A stretch of 64,000 nt of DNA from Prostheceraeus crozeri. Lineage: Eukaryota > Platyhelminthes > Polycladida > Euryleptidae. A program made the translations under genes and the position numbers. Every line of letters starts with the position of its first letter. Position 1 is the stretch's first letter. Below the pieces are notes generated by a model that saw only the letters and a program-made list of their open reading frames with translations, was not told the origin of the DNA and made no database searches. Positions 24,681 through 35,812 of this stretch are shown in pieces. The stretch is from the NCBI GenBank assembly GCA_907163375.1, contig CAJQUW010003625.1, forward strand, positions 50,001 through 114,000, in the 5' to 3' direction.

Positions 24681-27239
24681 CACTAGAACCGCCAAGAATT
24701 TTACATACCTTTAACCGCCAAATGCAGTCAAAATGACTGCAACATAAAAGATAATGAATAGAACCCTGTAATTACCTGACATCCTAAAATTTCTACCGGT
24801 TATTATTGGCTCATCATTTATCATGGTAATTGGACATATTATTGCTATACTTACTTTCATAAACAAAGTGGTTTATATGAGTAAACATATATACTGTGTT
24901 ATGCCACTATATTTTCATTTATGCATTAAAACTAATTATTTAGAATTTGCTGCGAAAAAAATATCACTGTTTATTGGATAGTTGACTTTTTGCAAGTAAG
25001 TTATTTAATTTTGTCTAATAGCATTTATTTTACTTTTGGAATGATAAATTCATTTATTATTATTTATATTTCCTAAAGAATTGAAAATTATAATAAAAGG
25101 CAGCAAAAAAACAAAGTTCTAAATTAGTATGTTATGGTTTGTACTGTAACTGCAAAACTGTCATGGTTTCCAAAAAATCATTTTTTATACATGTAACAAT
25201 GATGATTTTGTTTGCAGAACATGGACCACAGCACCATTTTTTGCATGTACTGCAAACATTCCCACCTTTGTTCTTATGTTTGCTTATTTGGCACTCCTTT
25301 CGCTTTAGTGCTGTTCTAGCTGGAGATTCTGAAACGGATGCAGGCAAATTGACCTCAAAAGGTTTGAAAATTTGACACATTCTCTCTCCCAAGAAAAGAA
25401 GATAATCTCGCCTTGAGATTGATTTTTGGCAAGCAATTTTATATATAATCCATGAATTTAGGGCAACGATGTCCAACAAATTGCATCTGCGTGAGCCCGC
25501 CTCGATGGAATACATACTTGTCATGCTATCGAACATGTCAACGCCATGTTTCGTTTTGTTGTATAAATTGACCGTTTCGGGAAGATTTTTCGGTCCGCCC
25601 AAAGATACAAGATTCATGCATTCGACGATAGAACGCCAGACTGATTTTTCTGATTTTTGATTTATACACCGTCAAAGAACATTTCTTGTTAGAGTTCAAG
25701 AAGAATCTTGATTCGTACGCATTCTTTTCCATTTGAGGTAACTTTTCCGGTAATTCGCGGCGATTCTTCCTGATGCCCACCAAGTAATCTTTTGTTCTTC
25801 CAATGCAGAGGCAAGACTCAAGGACGTAAAGTAATTGTCACATGTGATGTTATATCCCAATTTCTTGTACGGTTTCACCAATTCACAAACGACGTATTCA
25901 GACAAAGTAACATTGCTTGGACGACTTTCCTCCTTTCCCAAATACGGTAAGCTGATCAGGACATATTTTGTTTCGGTATCACACAGAACCCAGAACTTTA
26001 TGCCGAATTTATCCGGTTTGTTCGGCATATATTGGGTAAATGGGCATCTGCATTTCGATGGCAAGAGCTGTTCATCAATCGTGAGGAATTCTTTAGGGGT
26101 GTACATGTCCTGGCTATTGTCAATCATACGTTTCCAAGATATCACGGTATCAGACTTGTCGGATAAAACTCTACTTCGCGAAGTTTTCTCATCAAATCTG
26201 AGAAATCCTATAATCTCACGAAAGCGGTTGCGAGACATAGTATTCTGTACTATTGGAATACCCCATTTATCACTCCATAATGCTTCAAGATCAAACTTTG
26301 AGGCTGACGTCGCACCACGAATATACATAATTCCAATTACAGCGAGCAGCTCTTCTTTGGAGAAGGACCATTCCGAATCAGGTTTTTGTCGATTGCTTCA
26401 TTTTGTACATGCTTGAATGTGATTCACAATATAGTTATCGAATAGAAGATGAAAGGCGGAAAATCGTCTGAGGAGATAGATCGTTTTGCAGCGATAAGAA
26501 AGTCGGGTTTAGCTGAGAAGATATATCTTCGAAGAGATCGGTCCTCGTCGCTCACGATTTGTTTCTTGCCACAAAGTTACTTTTATCTTTACCCAGATAT
26601 GGTGGTAATTCGGTTTCTTGTCGGTCTCCGTTATTGTGCCCAGTCGGTCTGATTATTGATTCGTCGTCAATGCAACATCTTTCATTGTCACTAAGGATGA
26701 ATTTTCACTCTCGATTATAAATTCGTCATGTCACCTCTTCGTCATCCGATACTTCTCCATTCAATTGCGTTATCATCTGTAAAGCAGTTTGCGCAGATAT
26801 TCGTCGACGTCGTGCTGCCATCGTAAGACTTACTTAGTCCTTTTCTGATAGTCAACTTTCTTCTAAAGTGAGCGTATGATGAGATAAACGAAAACCACTT
26901 GATGCGATAGGGTAATAGCCATGACGTGAATATCTGTTCATGTTGATGAATGATGACTCACTGTTTTGTTAGCGTTAAAAATGAGATATCTAAGCTTGAA
27001 AGTTGAAGACTAATACTTTACTGATTTGCAGTCAAAATGACTGCAATTGGCGCTTAAAGATATATTGTCGTGTATTTTCAACCATAGATATATTTACTCA
27101 TGAATTCTAACTTAATTTCATTCCTTGGATATGTGCAATAAATGTCATAGCTTCTGATTATCACAACTAATTCAGTTAAGGCTCTGGCTGTATTCAAAAA
27201 TTGATTGCAGTCAATTTGACTGCAATGGCGGTTCTAGTG
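24681..27239 (-). mobile_element. piggyBac element A, full length but decayed
   Basis: Termini CACTAGAACCGCCA and TGGCGGTTCTAGTG are inverted repeats flanked on both sides by TTAA (24677-24680 and 27240-27243), the defining piggyBac target duplication. Subterminal palindromes of the form GCAGTCAAAATGACTGCA occur near the left end (about 24724) and twice near the right end (about 27030 and 27207, the last with the core AATT). The 2559-bp body carries a frameshifted transposase on the minus strand. It sits in the ARGLU1 last intron, antisense to the gene. Confidence 0.93.
25132..26821 (-). pseudogene. piggyBac transposase, broken by frameshifts
   Basis: The probable start is MAARRRRISAQTALQMI at 26821, followed by an acidic stretch ending in a stop after about 24 codons. 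The long open part at 26328-25696 carries FLTIDEQLLPSK (first catalytic Asp) and NITCDNYFTSLSLA (second Asp). The frame then shifts near 25740, shifts again near 25600, and the last frame (25617-25132) carries LYNKTKHGVDMFDSM (third Asp) and a Cys-rich C-terminus (CSTCKKWCCGPC) like the piggyBac zinc-binding domain. All three DDD residues are present, but at least two shifts and an early stop inactivate it. The source could still mobilise only if supplied with transposase from elsewhere. Confidence 0.9.
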
Positions 27240-27243
27240 TTAA

Positions 27244-28270
27244 GGAACTAATATTAATTCCCTTACACACCTGGTAGATTTAGATAACGTAATCCCGCTG
27301 TGTTAGCTAGATCGGGTATTTTGATTGGAAGCAGACCTGTCCTCTTATCATCTGAATGGACAGACTGTTGAATAGGATCTTTTCAATATATAAGTGATAA
27401 ACATAATTTTGAACAGAACGACTTACTCGTCAATTCATTACACATGAGGAGAGGAGAAGCGTTGTTTGTCCTTCTAGTAAGCATTTTTAAATTTTTTAGA
27501 CATCTTAGGATATAAAAAATTTCTTTTAAATCATATTTTGTACCTATTGAAAATTAACTAGTCATTAGCTTGTTTTTTTTAATTTTGTTACCTTGACGCA
27601 CTTTGCTACGTTGAATTGCATGTACGTGTGCAATTGTATATTTATCATTATGATGAATTTTAGACTAATATCACAGTGAATGTGAATTAATGTCACAATT
27701 GTTCAAGCGGCCGTTCGATCACCTATGCGAAATCATCATCAGTATTGTTAGTTCCTCTGTGAGTCTTGCAACAAAGGGCCAATTTCACTGTTTTCTGGAG
27801 ATTTTCTGATGCAGAGATTAGCTACATATTATATATTGTTGTTAGCTATATATGTCGCAGCTCAGTTGGTAGGGTGATAGGTGTAGACAACCTAAGGTCA
27901 TTGGTTCGGGTTCTACCAGTCGCACATCATTTGCATGGCAATTTGATCTATCATTTATTTTCATTTCACTCTTATTGCCAGTTAGTCAAATAAAAGCTGT
28001 TACGAAGTTAAGCAGCAAAACGCTCACTAGGCAGTGGACATACACTTCACATAATGATCCGGAAATGACGCAGTAGATTGATTCCCTTAAATATGTAGCT
28101 CTACCAAATGTTTTCTTTCATATACAGATAAATACATCAGAAATTTGTTACAAAATGTCATTATACTCCTCAACAGAGGCGAAGGCATTCCTAGTCGCAT
28201 ATTTCAGCTAGCAATTGCCGGTATAGAGTCATAACAACTAATAATTCTTTGTTAACACATATAATATGTA
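27244..28270. other. ARGLU1 intron segment, mostly unassigned
   Basis: No protein gene seen apart from the tRNA-like stretch listed separately. Confidence 0.45.
27854..27925 (+). pseudogene. tRNA-like sequence or SINE head, Ser(AGA)-like loop
   Basis: 72 bp with an A-box-like AGCTCAGTTGGTAGGG, a 5-bp anticodon stem TAGGT/ACCTA around the 7-nt loop GTAGACA (AGA in the anticodon position), and a B-box-like GGTTCGGGTTC. The two acceptor strands (GTCGCAG and GTCGCAC) are not complementary and the T stem is poor. It is therefore not a standard tRNA; a tRNA-derived SINE or pseudogene fits better. Confidence 0.5.
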
Positions 28271-29026
28271 CAGTAGAACCCACTTATAACGTACTTCAAG
28301 GGACCTAAAAAATTGGTGCGTTGTATCCGAGGTGTGTAAGAACAAGCTGTATAAGAAGTATTGAAGCCTACTTCTGCACCAAATTAAGTTGTCAATTGCA
28401 ATAGTAAGGTCCTATCCATCATGACCAGCTAATTCTCACTATGCATCACCATAAATACATGTACATGTAATGTACATTTATTTGTATGCCCTGGCCCTAC
28501 ATGTATGATCATGCCTACTCTAGAAAACAGCATAGTGTCTTAACGATTCTCTATTGTGTAAGAAAAATATGCAATATTCTGAACATGAATCTAAAAATCT
28601 GAATGACTAAAAAAACAAGTCTCAGATAAAGATTCGATGGAACAGCAGTGACGCGTTAAGAAGACACCATCAAATACAATGTCTTAATTCCAGTTCACTT
28701 CTATCGATTGCTCATTGGACGGATTCGACACTCAAAAGTTGTCCTCCTCCGAGCCAATGACAAGAGCTGTTGCTGCCATCATCAAACGCAGCAAGTTATT
28801 ATAGAATCGTGTCAGCTTCGTTTCGATGATTCAGAATACTTAAGTACTTTCATCCGTAAGTACGTTGTAAAAAATCAAAATTTGCTCTGTTGACCCTTGA
28901 AAAGAGTTCGCTATATCTGAGTACGTTATAACCGCGGCATTTTATATAGACATAATAGGAATTTTTGTCCGTGCCTGCAAGAGGAGTACGTTATATCCGA
29001 GAGTTCGTTATAAGTGGGTTCTACTG
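28271..29026. mobile_element. pogo/Tigger-like MITE in ARGLU1 intron
   Basis: The left end CAGTAGAACCCACTTATAAC is matched by the inverted right end GTTATAAGTGGGTTCTACTG, with TA on both flanks (28269-28270 and 29027-29028). Internally further TACGTTATATCCGAG-type repeats lie near the right end and related GCGTTGTATCCGAGG near the left. The 756-bp body has no transposase domain. The terminus type is that of pogo-like families. Confidence 0.85.
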
Positions 29027-29531
29027 TAATATTATTCTGTGTTCAATCAAGTCTGCTACAACGATGAACTTTTGTAGTCAATCTCTCAATTTCTAGTATA
29101 GATGGTTGTAGAAATGGATTTCTTTGCGACTATTCCACGTTGCAATAATGTTAGCGCGTAAAATGCCATTCATTTCATCTGGGAAGTATGTGTTGTCTTC
29201 CATTACGTGGATAACAAGTGGTGCTGAAGTCAAAGTTGCGGAGTAATCATCATACACAAGGAGATTCTGCAGCTCTTATACGCTAATTCTGCTGCTGCTG
29301 TATTATATTCCTCTCTATACACCTTTTATATTTTTCCCACCAAAGGAAGTTCATCATTGCTTTGTGGATGCTCTATAGCCTATATATAAAAAATATATAT
29401 ATTATTTGATACTAAAGTCACAATACCTATAATTTGATAGTCTGTAGGCTGCTGAATGAGTTCTGATAATGAACATAGCAATTGGGTATCCATATTAATT
29501 AAATGATCATGAGAAATATTACTTTTTATGT
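29027..29531. other. ARGLU1 intron segment, nothing recognised
   Basis: AT-rich; includes a short TATATA-rich run near 29387. No gene seen. Confidence 0.5.
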
Positions 29532-29951
29532 TAGAAATTAAAAACGATAGTGGTTGCCATGCGGCGCTTCGCCCGTTCTTTACAGTATGTACATGGGAAT
29601 GAGAAAATTGACCTGATAGTTAGACAGATATTGCGAACAGAGATCTGACATAGAAAGCTTGGTGATGACGTCATGTAATGTGTGAAATAGGAATCTACAG
29701 TTCTTGTTTCATGACACATTAAACCAAAAAATTAAGTCAAAGAATAAAATAACGGAAGTCATATGTGTCATGAAACAAGAACTGTAGATTCCTATTTCAC
29801 ACATTACATGACGTCATCACCAAGCTTTCTATGTCAGATCTCTGTTCGCAATATCTGTCTAACTATCAGGTCAATTTTCTCATTCCCGTGTACATACTGT
29901 AAAGAACGGGCGAAGCGCCGTATGGCAACCACTATCGTTTTTAATTTCTTA
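29532..29951. repeat. Near-perfect inverted repeat (arms about 188 bp)
   Basis: Arms 29532-29719 and 29763-29951 are reverse complements with only about two mismatches visible (CATGGGAATG against CATTCCCGTG, and CATGCGGCG against CGCCGTATG). They are separated by a 43-bp spacer. Identical minus and plus open frames (MCHETRTVDS...) result from the symmetry and are not genes. Too well matched to be old; probably a recently formed snap-back element. Confidence 0.9.
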
Positions 29952-31037
29952 TTCAAGATGGCATTGACAAGGAACACTTTTTATGTTAAGCACAAATGTT
30001 GTTTTTTTATATCAGCAAGCCAGTAGCCTAATACGACAATTTAATAGGAATGCAGGATGCATTTCATGGCCGGGGATTGGGACCATAGATTGTTTTTGAC
30101 AACGAGCTTATGCGCAACTATTCTACATTGGACAAATTTGATTTTGGCTCTGCTACACTAATTGCAGAAAATTTTCTAAATTCATAGTAAGTTTAGTTCA
30201 TGCGGCCAATATAATTTCAATTGCCTCAATCATATAAAACAAAAATGGTTCTGAATCATAGCTAGGTTAGAAAGGAAATTTGCTGACACATAGTTAAAAA
30301 AGGTGCCGCATATAACTACTGGGTATAGCTTTATGTAAATTGACTATGATAAGATTCATGAATACAACAGGCGCACGCATGATCTAAGTCATTGACTTTG
30401 AACTGATGTGCGCCTCTTCTCCCATTGATTGTTGCGTCAACTTAACCTGATTTCGATAATTTTTTCGACTTTTTGTCAAATGTTTCGTCTATCAAACAGT
30501 AAAAAAGCATTCTACCGCTGATGCCGCTGGTTAGCAAGATTCTGTCTAGCACCGCTAGCGGTAGAATCTCTGTGTTTGGTAATCATTAATGAAGACGAAC
30601 AACATCGTCCGTCGCTCAAAATAAAATGTTGGCATCGCAACTTGTATCACTGTCTGTAGTGCTTTGTGATACAATGTTCTAATATGAAAACCTTCCAAGT
30701 GTCGTAAAACTCAGTTGGTTATTTCGTGATGAAAGTGGGATTTTCAGAATCCCAGCTAAAGCCGGTTTTGAACACTTACTGGCAAAAGGCAGTCTTCGCC
30801 GGCAAAAGGCAAACCTTGCTTCTATGAGGCATTATTTCGTTTGCACCTACTACACTACTAAGATCCAAATGCGTATATGTGACGTTTACTGAGAATATTA
30901 GGGAAAATTCTGAATACTTAAGCCGATCATATAAAACCTCTTCTTGATCCACTCCAATGAGACCAAGGTGCGGTCTCGTACATTTTCAGCACACTAAATT
31001 CGAGTATGAATGTTGCACCTTGATTTCTTTCTTTCAG
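29952..31037. other. 3' part of ARGLU1 last intron, nothing recognised
   Basis: No element ends or domain-bearing frames seen. A CTTTCTTTCAG acceptor closes the intron at 31037. Confidence 0.5.
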
Positions 31038-31196
31038 GAAGATGCTCGTTTGAAGGCATTAGAGCAAGATCGCAAGAAACTGGAAGAGAAACAGCGACGT
31101 GAAGAAGAAGAGAGACGAAGGATAAAGAAAGAGCAGGAGGTCATCCTTAACAAGAAAAAGTCCCGTCCAAAACTTCAATTTACTTTCAAGAAGTGA
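31038..31196 (+). CDS. ARGLU1: ARGLU1 terminal coding exon with stop
   Basis: Encodes 52 residues: EDARLKALEQDRKKLEEKQR, an Arg/Glu-rich run, then EVILNKKKSRPKLQFTFKK and a stop. The end matches the diagnostic ARGLU1 C-terminus (IILGKGKSRPKLSFSLK in vertebrates), which is why I assign the gene. The acceptor CTTTCAG is at 31031-31037 and the exon continues the frame from 19959-20042. It starts in frame with GAA, so no residue is split. Vertebrate ARGLU1 carries about two further residues after this motif. A low-complexity coiled coil alone would be weak evidence, but the C-terminal signature is specific. Confidence 0.88.
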   Translation, partial: EDARLKALEQDRKKLEEKQRREEEERRRIKKEQEVILNKKKSRPKLQFTFKK

Positions 31197-32216
31197 CAGG
31201 TGCTCTTCAGGAGCTTTGAGGTTTTCTTACACAATTCCTTGCTGCATTGGCGTGCAGGATGTCTAGACTTGTATGACATTTTTACTGTTTTTGATATTGC
31301 CTCAGATCTCAAGATGGAACGGACTGAAAAAATGGCTGAAATTTACGTCGGACGGTAGTCTCGGAGCGACCGAGCATCTTGCGTTTTAGTACTCGAAAAA
31401 ACTGCGGAATCATAACTGTATTTCAACTCTATCCCTGTCATGTTTGTATTAGACTGTTTTTTCTAATTATTCTACGGCACTCGGGTCAAATGTGCTGAAA
31501 GTCCGTTGTCGCAGCTGATAAGAAATTCGATCTCATGGAGCATAGTAACATTCCGTTGATAACCGTTCAGAAATTACATTTATGGGATAGACAGACTATC
31601 TATTAGATTTTTGTACACCTCAGAATTACGGTGACAGTTTAAAATTTCATATATTTACTTACCACATCAAGGGTGTCAAGTCACTTCGACCCCCTGACAT
31701 TTCGACCCCATAAATTAAGTCATCTTAATTGACCCCATGAAATGGGGTTATCAAATCTACGCTTCTGCATATAGTGCGTTGGCAACAGATATAGATAAAT
31801 TGATGTGCTCTGTTCAATTTCCTGCCTATAAGCTGGCTGCTACAAGTCTGTTTCATCGATTTTAACATCTATCAAGGATTTCAAATTCTGCGTGTTGTGG
31901 GTTATTTTTCCTGATGGATATTTCGGCTGTAATTTGCATTCATTAGTTAAAGTAAGGCTCGTAGGGGTCTATTCTGCCTATCTGAAGTGGATTCAATCAG
32001 TGATAATCAATTTATGGGGTAATAATTAATGGTGGGGTCGAAGTGACTAGTTACCACATCAAGTACATGTCTGTTACTATGCTCTAAACGGACCTTCAGA
32101 CCTGTTTGAAAGATATCTTCTCAGTCACTCTGACTTCGTCCTCATGCTTTCTTTTTTCAGATTTCATTCAAGCTAGTGAGTGTACTGTGCTATATGTCAA
32201 TACTGCGGGGAATAAA
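31197..32216 (+). promoter_or_regulatory. ARGLU1: Probable ARGLU1 3' UTR with AATAAA signal
   Basis: The first clear AATAAA after the stop is at 32211-32216, which would give a UTR of about 1 kb interrupted by the 379-bp insertion at 31672-32050. No shorter candidate signal was noticed between the stop and that insertion. Extent is inferred only. Confidence 0.4.
31672..32050. mobile_element. Short TIR element flanked by 13-bp direct repeats
   Basis: TTACCACATCAAG occurs on both sides (31659-31671 and 32051-32063). Inside, GTCACTTCGACCCC near the left end and GGGGTCGAAGTGAC near the right end are inverted, and ATAAATT-type blocks are also mirrored. The 13-bp duplication is longer than for hAT, piggyBac or Tc1/mariner, so the mechanism is unclear. 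It lies in the likely ARGLU1 3' UTR and contains extra ACCCC-rich motifs. Confidence 0.7.
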
Positions 32217-33975
32217 TCAAGAGGCTGATTGAATTGATGTGATCTATTTATTCGTCTTCTTCCCTCTTCATTGATCCAATTCATGTTGACGAAAATGGAT
32301 AAGCTCAAGTTACATGAAACGCCTCGGGGACACCATTGTGTACAGTTGTAATCTTGCACCAGGTTTCTGGTTTGCTTTGTCCAATAAGCAAATATATATT
32401 TTCTGTGATTGTATTTGGTTTTCTATTGAATGTTTTTCAGCATGGAATGAGAATGGAGTAACTATTCTTATTATTACTTGGGTGGCGCCATTAGCGAGCG
32501 TACAGCATCATTCGTGGGACCTAAAAGATCAAATGCAGAGGACGGAAAATTACCTCGACCAATCTTGGAATCAAAAGCCTCCAGTGATTTATTTGAAGTA
32601 CAGGGTGCAAAAAAATACCCAATGTTTTAATCGAAAATTCAGTATGACGACGTGTACTCAAGCTGCTTGAGGTTAACAAATTTCCTTATAATTTTGCTTA
32701 TAAACGTATAAATGACTTGAAACTAAATTATATCCGGGTGTTCCGTCGCACAAAACTTTCAGACCATGGTCAACTGCTTCAGTTCAATCGATTTTTGTGC
32801 GTAGAAAATCAATTCGGGAAATTTCGTGTGGCATATTCAACTTAATCACACAAAGAATAATTTACATTTTCAGCTTCAAAATTGAATTACTAAACCTGTC
32901 ATGTAATAAACGAAAACTACCTGCGAGTGCAAATGCCAGTTTCTTTTATAGTTTTGGGTAAATCCAATTTATTCCACAACATTTCTGTCTTTTCAACTTT
33001 TTTTCTCAGTTTTGAAAATTTTGCATTACTCCGCTGACACAAATAATCTTAGCGGACGGCGACACCAAAAAACCACATATTTTTTCCATAGAAATCTAGC
33101 ACTTTTAAAAAACATTTTTTCTACACAATCAGAATTGATTCGAATAGGGCGGCTTCGGATTTGGGTTATACCTTTGTCCTCTGACCGAGATTTTTAAGGT
33201 CTCGGTCAGAGGACCAAATTGATGTCGAAAGGGAAACTCTTCGGTTTCAGCATTTGGGTTGAATGCAACGAAGTGCATTACTTTACGCATTAAACCGAGA
33301 CCATGTCTTTAACTTCAAGAGAGACCCTTGTCCTCTGATTTTTCGCGAGACTTGGAGTCCCATTTTTAGGGTTTTGGAGATTCTTTGAGTGTAAATTTGA
33401 TCAAATAAAAAATTTCTTTTGCATAGATGTTAAGAGCATGGATCCCTCCTATGTTGTGAAATTTCATCGATTCCTGACAAAATTTCTGGTTTCAGCATCC
33501 ATATGAAATTTTTGGGAATATTCGAATTCTCTGGTCGAAAAAACGGATAAAAATATTTTTATTACTTAGGAACGAATAGGACGATCTTCAATTAAAAACA
33601 ATGCTGAAATGCTTATCCGAGCCATTCAATCAATCAAGCTCCAGAAGTCCAACCTGATTATATTAAATCATGCGCGTGAGCTGGATGCTAGTCGGGATTG
33701 CATCTAGCGATAATTTGATCAGATAACATGCGATAAAGAAATGATCTTGCGATGGTAGAAGCCTCAGTTTTATGGAGGATCACAGTATCCCTGCAGATCC
33801 TGATGATTTGTCATTATAATTGCGAAGATTGCTATCATGATTCTCTCCTGCAACCGTGGCCGTAAAATGAAGGAATCGTACGTGCAGAACATCGGAAGTT
33901 GGAAGCATTTGATGGATGTGTGCTCCCATGACTACCCAGAGTACATCAAATAAGTGTAAGTTGACGGAAAAGGCT
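32217..33975. other. Spacer between ARGLU1 and piggyBac B
   Basis: No gene firmly recognised. A perfect 15-bp stem with a 9-nt loop (GTCCTCTGACCGAGA at 33176-33190 and its inverse at 33200-33214) stands out. A 51-codon frame without ATG around 32450-32628 has a coding-like composition but no assigned family. A frame at 33780-34046 minus runs into the piggyBac B terminus. Confidence 0.4.
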
Positions 33976-34337
33976 TTAACGGTTCGTGTACGTCCAATTA
34001 TTTTTATAGTTGTGTACGTTGCGGGGTGTTGTACACCCCAACTCATTTTTATTCATTATTAACGTCTTTTTCCGCGCCAACTGTAAAGCAAAATACAAAA
34101 TAGAATCCTTTGCTTCCTTTGACATCATAATGTCTTGTTTCACTGCCAACTCAGCTGACTGACTGACTCAACTCGCCAATCAAAAAGCTTCCTATTGTTC
34201 TGGTGCTTCTATCGCTAAGCGACGTCGCCGGGATCCTTCGGGCAACAGTGTTAAAGAATGGACCAATTAAATTTCGCGATCTAATCAATCCCTTGCTGGT
34301 AACTTGAAACTAATCATTTGATGAAGAACACTTCGTG

Positions 34338-34878
34338 ATGGAACGATCTCACCCGAGAAGAGCAAAGCTTGAAGCAGAGCGGCGGCTTTTTACTCAAGAA
34401 GAGGAAGAAGATCAATTTGAAGACGAGTTTCAAGATGACGATTATGCCACTTTAGAAACTCTGCCTAATGAAACCATCGAATATACCGACGAGGGAAGCA
34501 TTGTAGAAGCGCACGATGATGTACTTGCCGAGGAAGACGTCCATGTTGCTATTGATTCTGACTCGTCAGAATCGGGTGACGAAGTTGAAGGCAATGATGT
34601 TCTTACAGCTCCAAGTGGGATGACGTGGACAAGACGGATGGAACACAACACATCTGCTGGGCGTATTCCGGAGCGAAATGTCATTCGAGTTAAGCAAGGT
34701 TTCAAATGCGGTTTAAACCCAGCCACAAAGAGAGAAGCGTTTTTGATTACGTTTGATGCCATCATCGACCTCGTCGTACACTACACCAATCTCTACGGGC
34801 GCCGAAATTACTCTGAAGCCTGGAAGAACACTTCAAGAATAGAGATGGAAGCTTTCCTCGGTATACATATACTTGCTG
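34338..34878 (+). CDS. piggyBac B transposase, exon 1
   Basis: Starts at the ATG at 34338 (MERSHPRRAKLEAERR) and encodes 180 residues plus one base. The first part is an acidic low-complexity N-terminus typical of piggyBac transposases, followed by the start of the dimerisation/DNA-binding region (ITFDAIIDLVVHYTNLYGRR ... MEAFLGIHILAG). A GTGAGT donor follows at 34879. Without splicing the frame stops within two codons. No basic nuclear localisation run was evident apart from the N-terminal HPRRAK. Confidence 0.88.
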
Positions 34879-35249
34879 GTGAGTAAACATTTTGTTATTA
34901 TTATTTTTAATTTTGTCAAATAAATCATTAGTTGCTTGTAGTCCATAGTAATCAAAGTTAAACCACTGCAAATTTCATATTCATTTTCTAATTTCCTTCA
35001 AACTAATTTGTATTTACTTATACCGTAACTGTATAAAGAAATTTGCTAAATAACCAACAATACGAGTATAAGAGTATATAAGCACGTAAATTTGCGTAAG
35101 TTTGCACTTATTACTTGTAATTGCACATAAAATGATTTGAAGTATAATAAATTAAATGAAATTGGAAGGAAATTATAGGATGGTTTGCAATGGTGTTTTG
35201 CCGATTTCTGTAGCTTGTTTGCATTTTCACATCTTCTCTAATTCTTCAG

Positions 35250-35574
35250 GAGCATTGAAAGCACATCACCGCAAAGCAAGAGAACTATGGCAACTTGTTG
35301 ATGGCATACCAGCTTGCAGAGCGGCAATGAGCTACGAACGATTTACCCAAATAAAAAGTTGCTTGCGATTTGATGACACAAGGAGGAGGAATCGGGATGA
35401 CAAACTTGCCCCAGTATCATCCGTGGTTGAACACATGAACAGAGTGCTCCATGAAATTTACATACCATCATCTTTTCTGGTTGTGGATGAGATGCTTGTC
35501 GAGTACCATGGAAGAGTTGCTTTCAAGCAATATATCCCAACTAAACCCGGCAAGTTTGGGATAAAGATTTATTG
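35250..35574 (+). CDS. piggyBac B transposase, exon 2 (first catalytic Asp)
   Basis: A TTCTTCAG acceptor precedes it. The first two bases complete the Gly codon begun in exon 1, giving ILAGALKAHHRKARELW, which continues the family pattern. It carries IPSSFLVVDEMLVEYHGR, with the first DDD Asp at residue 260 of the spliced product (D268 in the founding piggyBac), and QYIPTKPGKFGIKIYW. The exon ends in TG before GTAAGT, the split Trp codon being completed in exon 3. Confidence 0.9.
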
Positions 35575-35812
35575 GTAAGTATAGACTGACATAACAATTT
35601 TGGTATTTCAGTCGGTGCATTTACTTTGTTGCAATATGATATCAAAAATTTTAATAGGACGAGAGTATATGATAAATATTTCATACAACTTTATCTTTAG
35701 CAACTTTCCCATGCATAAATGAATAAATACAATTATTTTCAAAATGCTTTGTAAACCCTGTTCGACTAATACCATTTTGTTTTATAGAAATGTATATTTT
35801 TCTACTTTTTAG

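Noticed and set aside
25139-26416. Plus-strand frames (including one of 193 codons) across piggyBac A
   Set aside because: Antisense shadows of the minus-strand transposase, which has the recognisable DDD motifs.
27854-27925. A working tRNA-Ser(AGA) gene
   Set aside because: Acceptor strands are not complementary and the T stem is poor; kept only as a tRNA-like pseudogene or SINE head.
29531-30026. Two identical 62-87 codon frames (MCHETRTVDS...) on opposite strands
   Set aside because: They are mirror images produced by the palindrome; no domain and no supporting signals.
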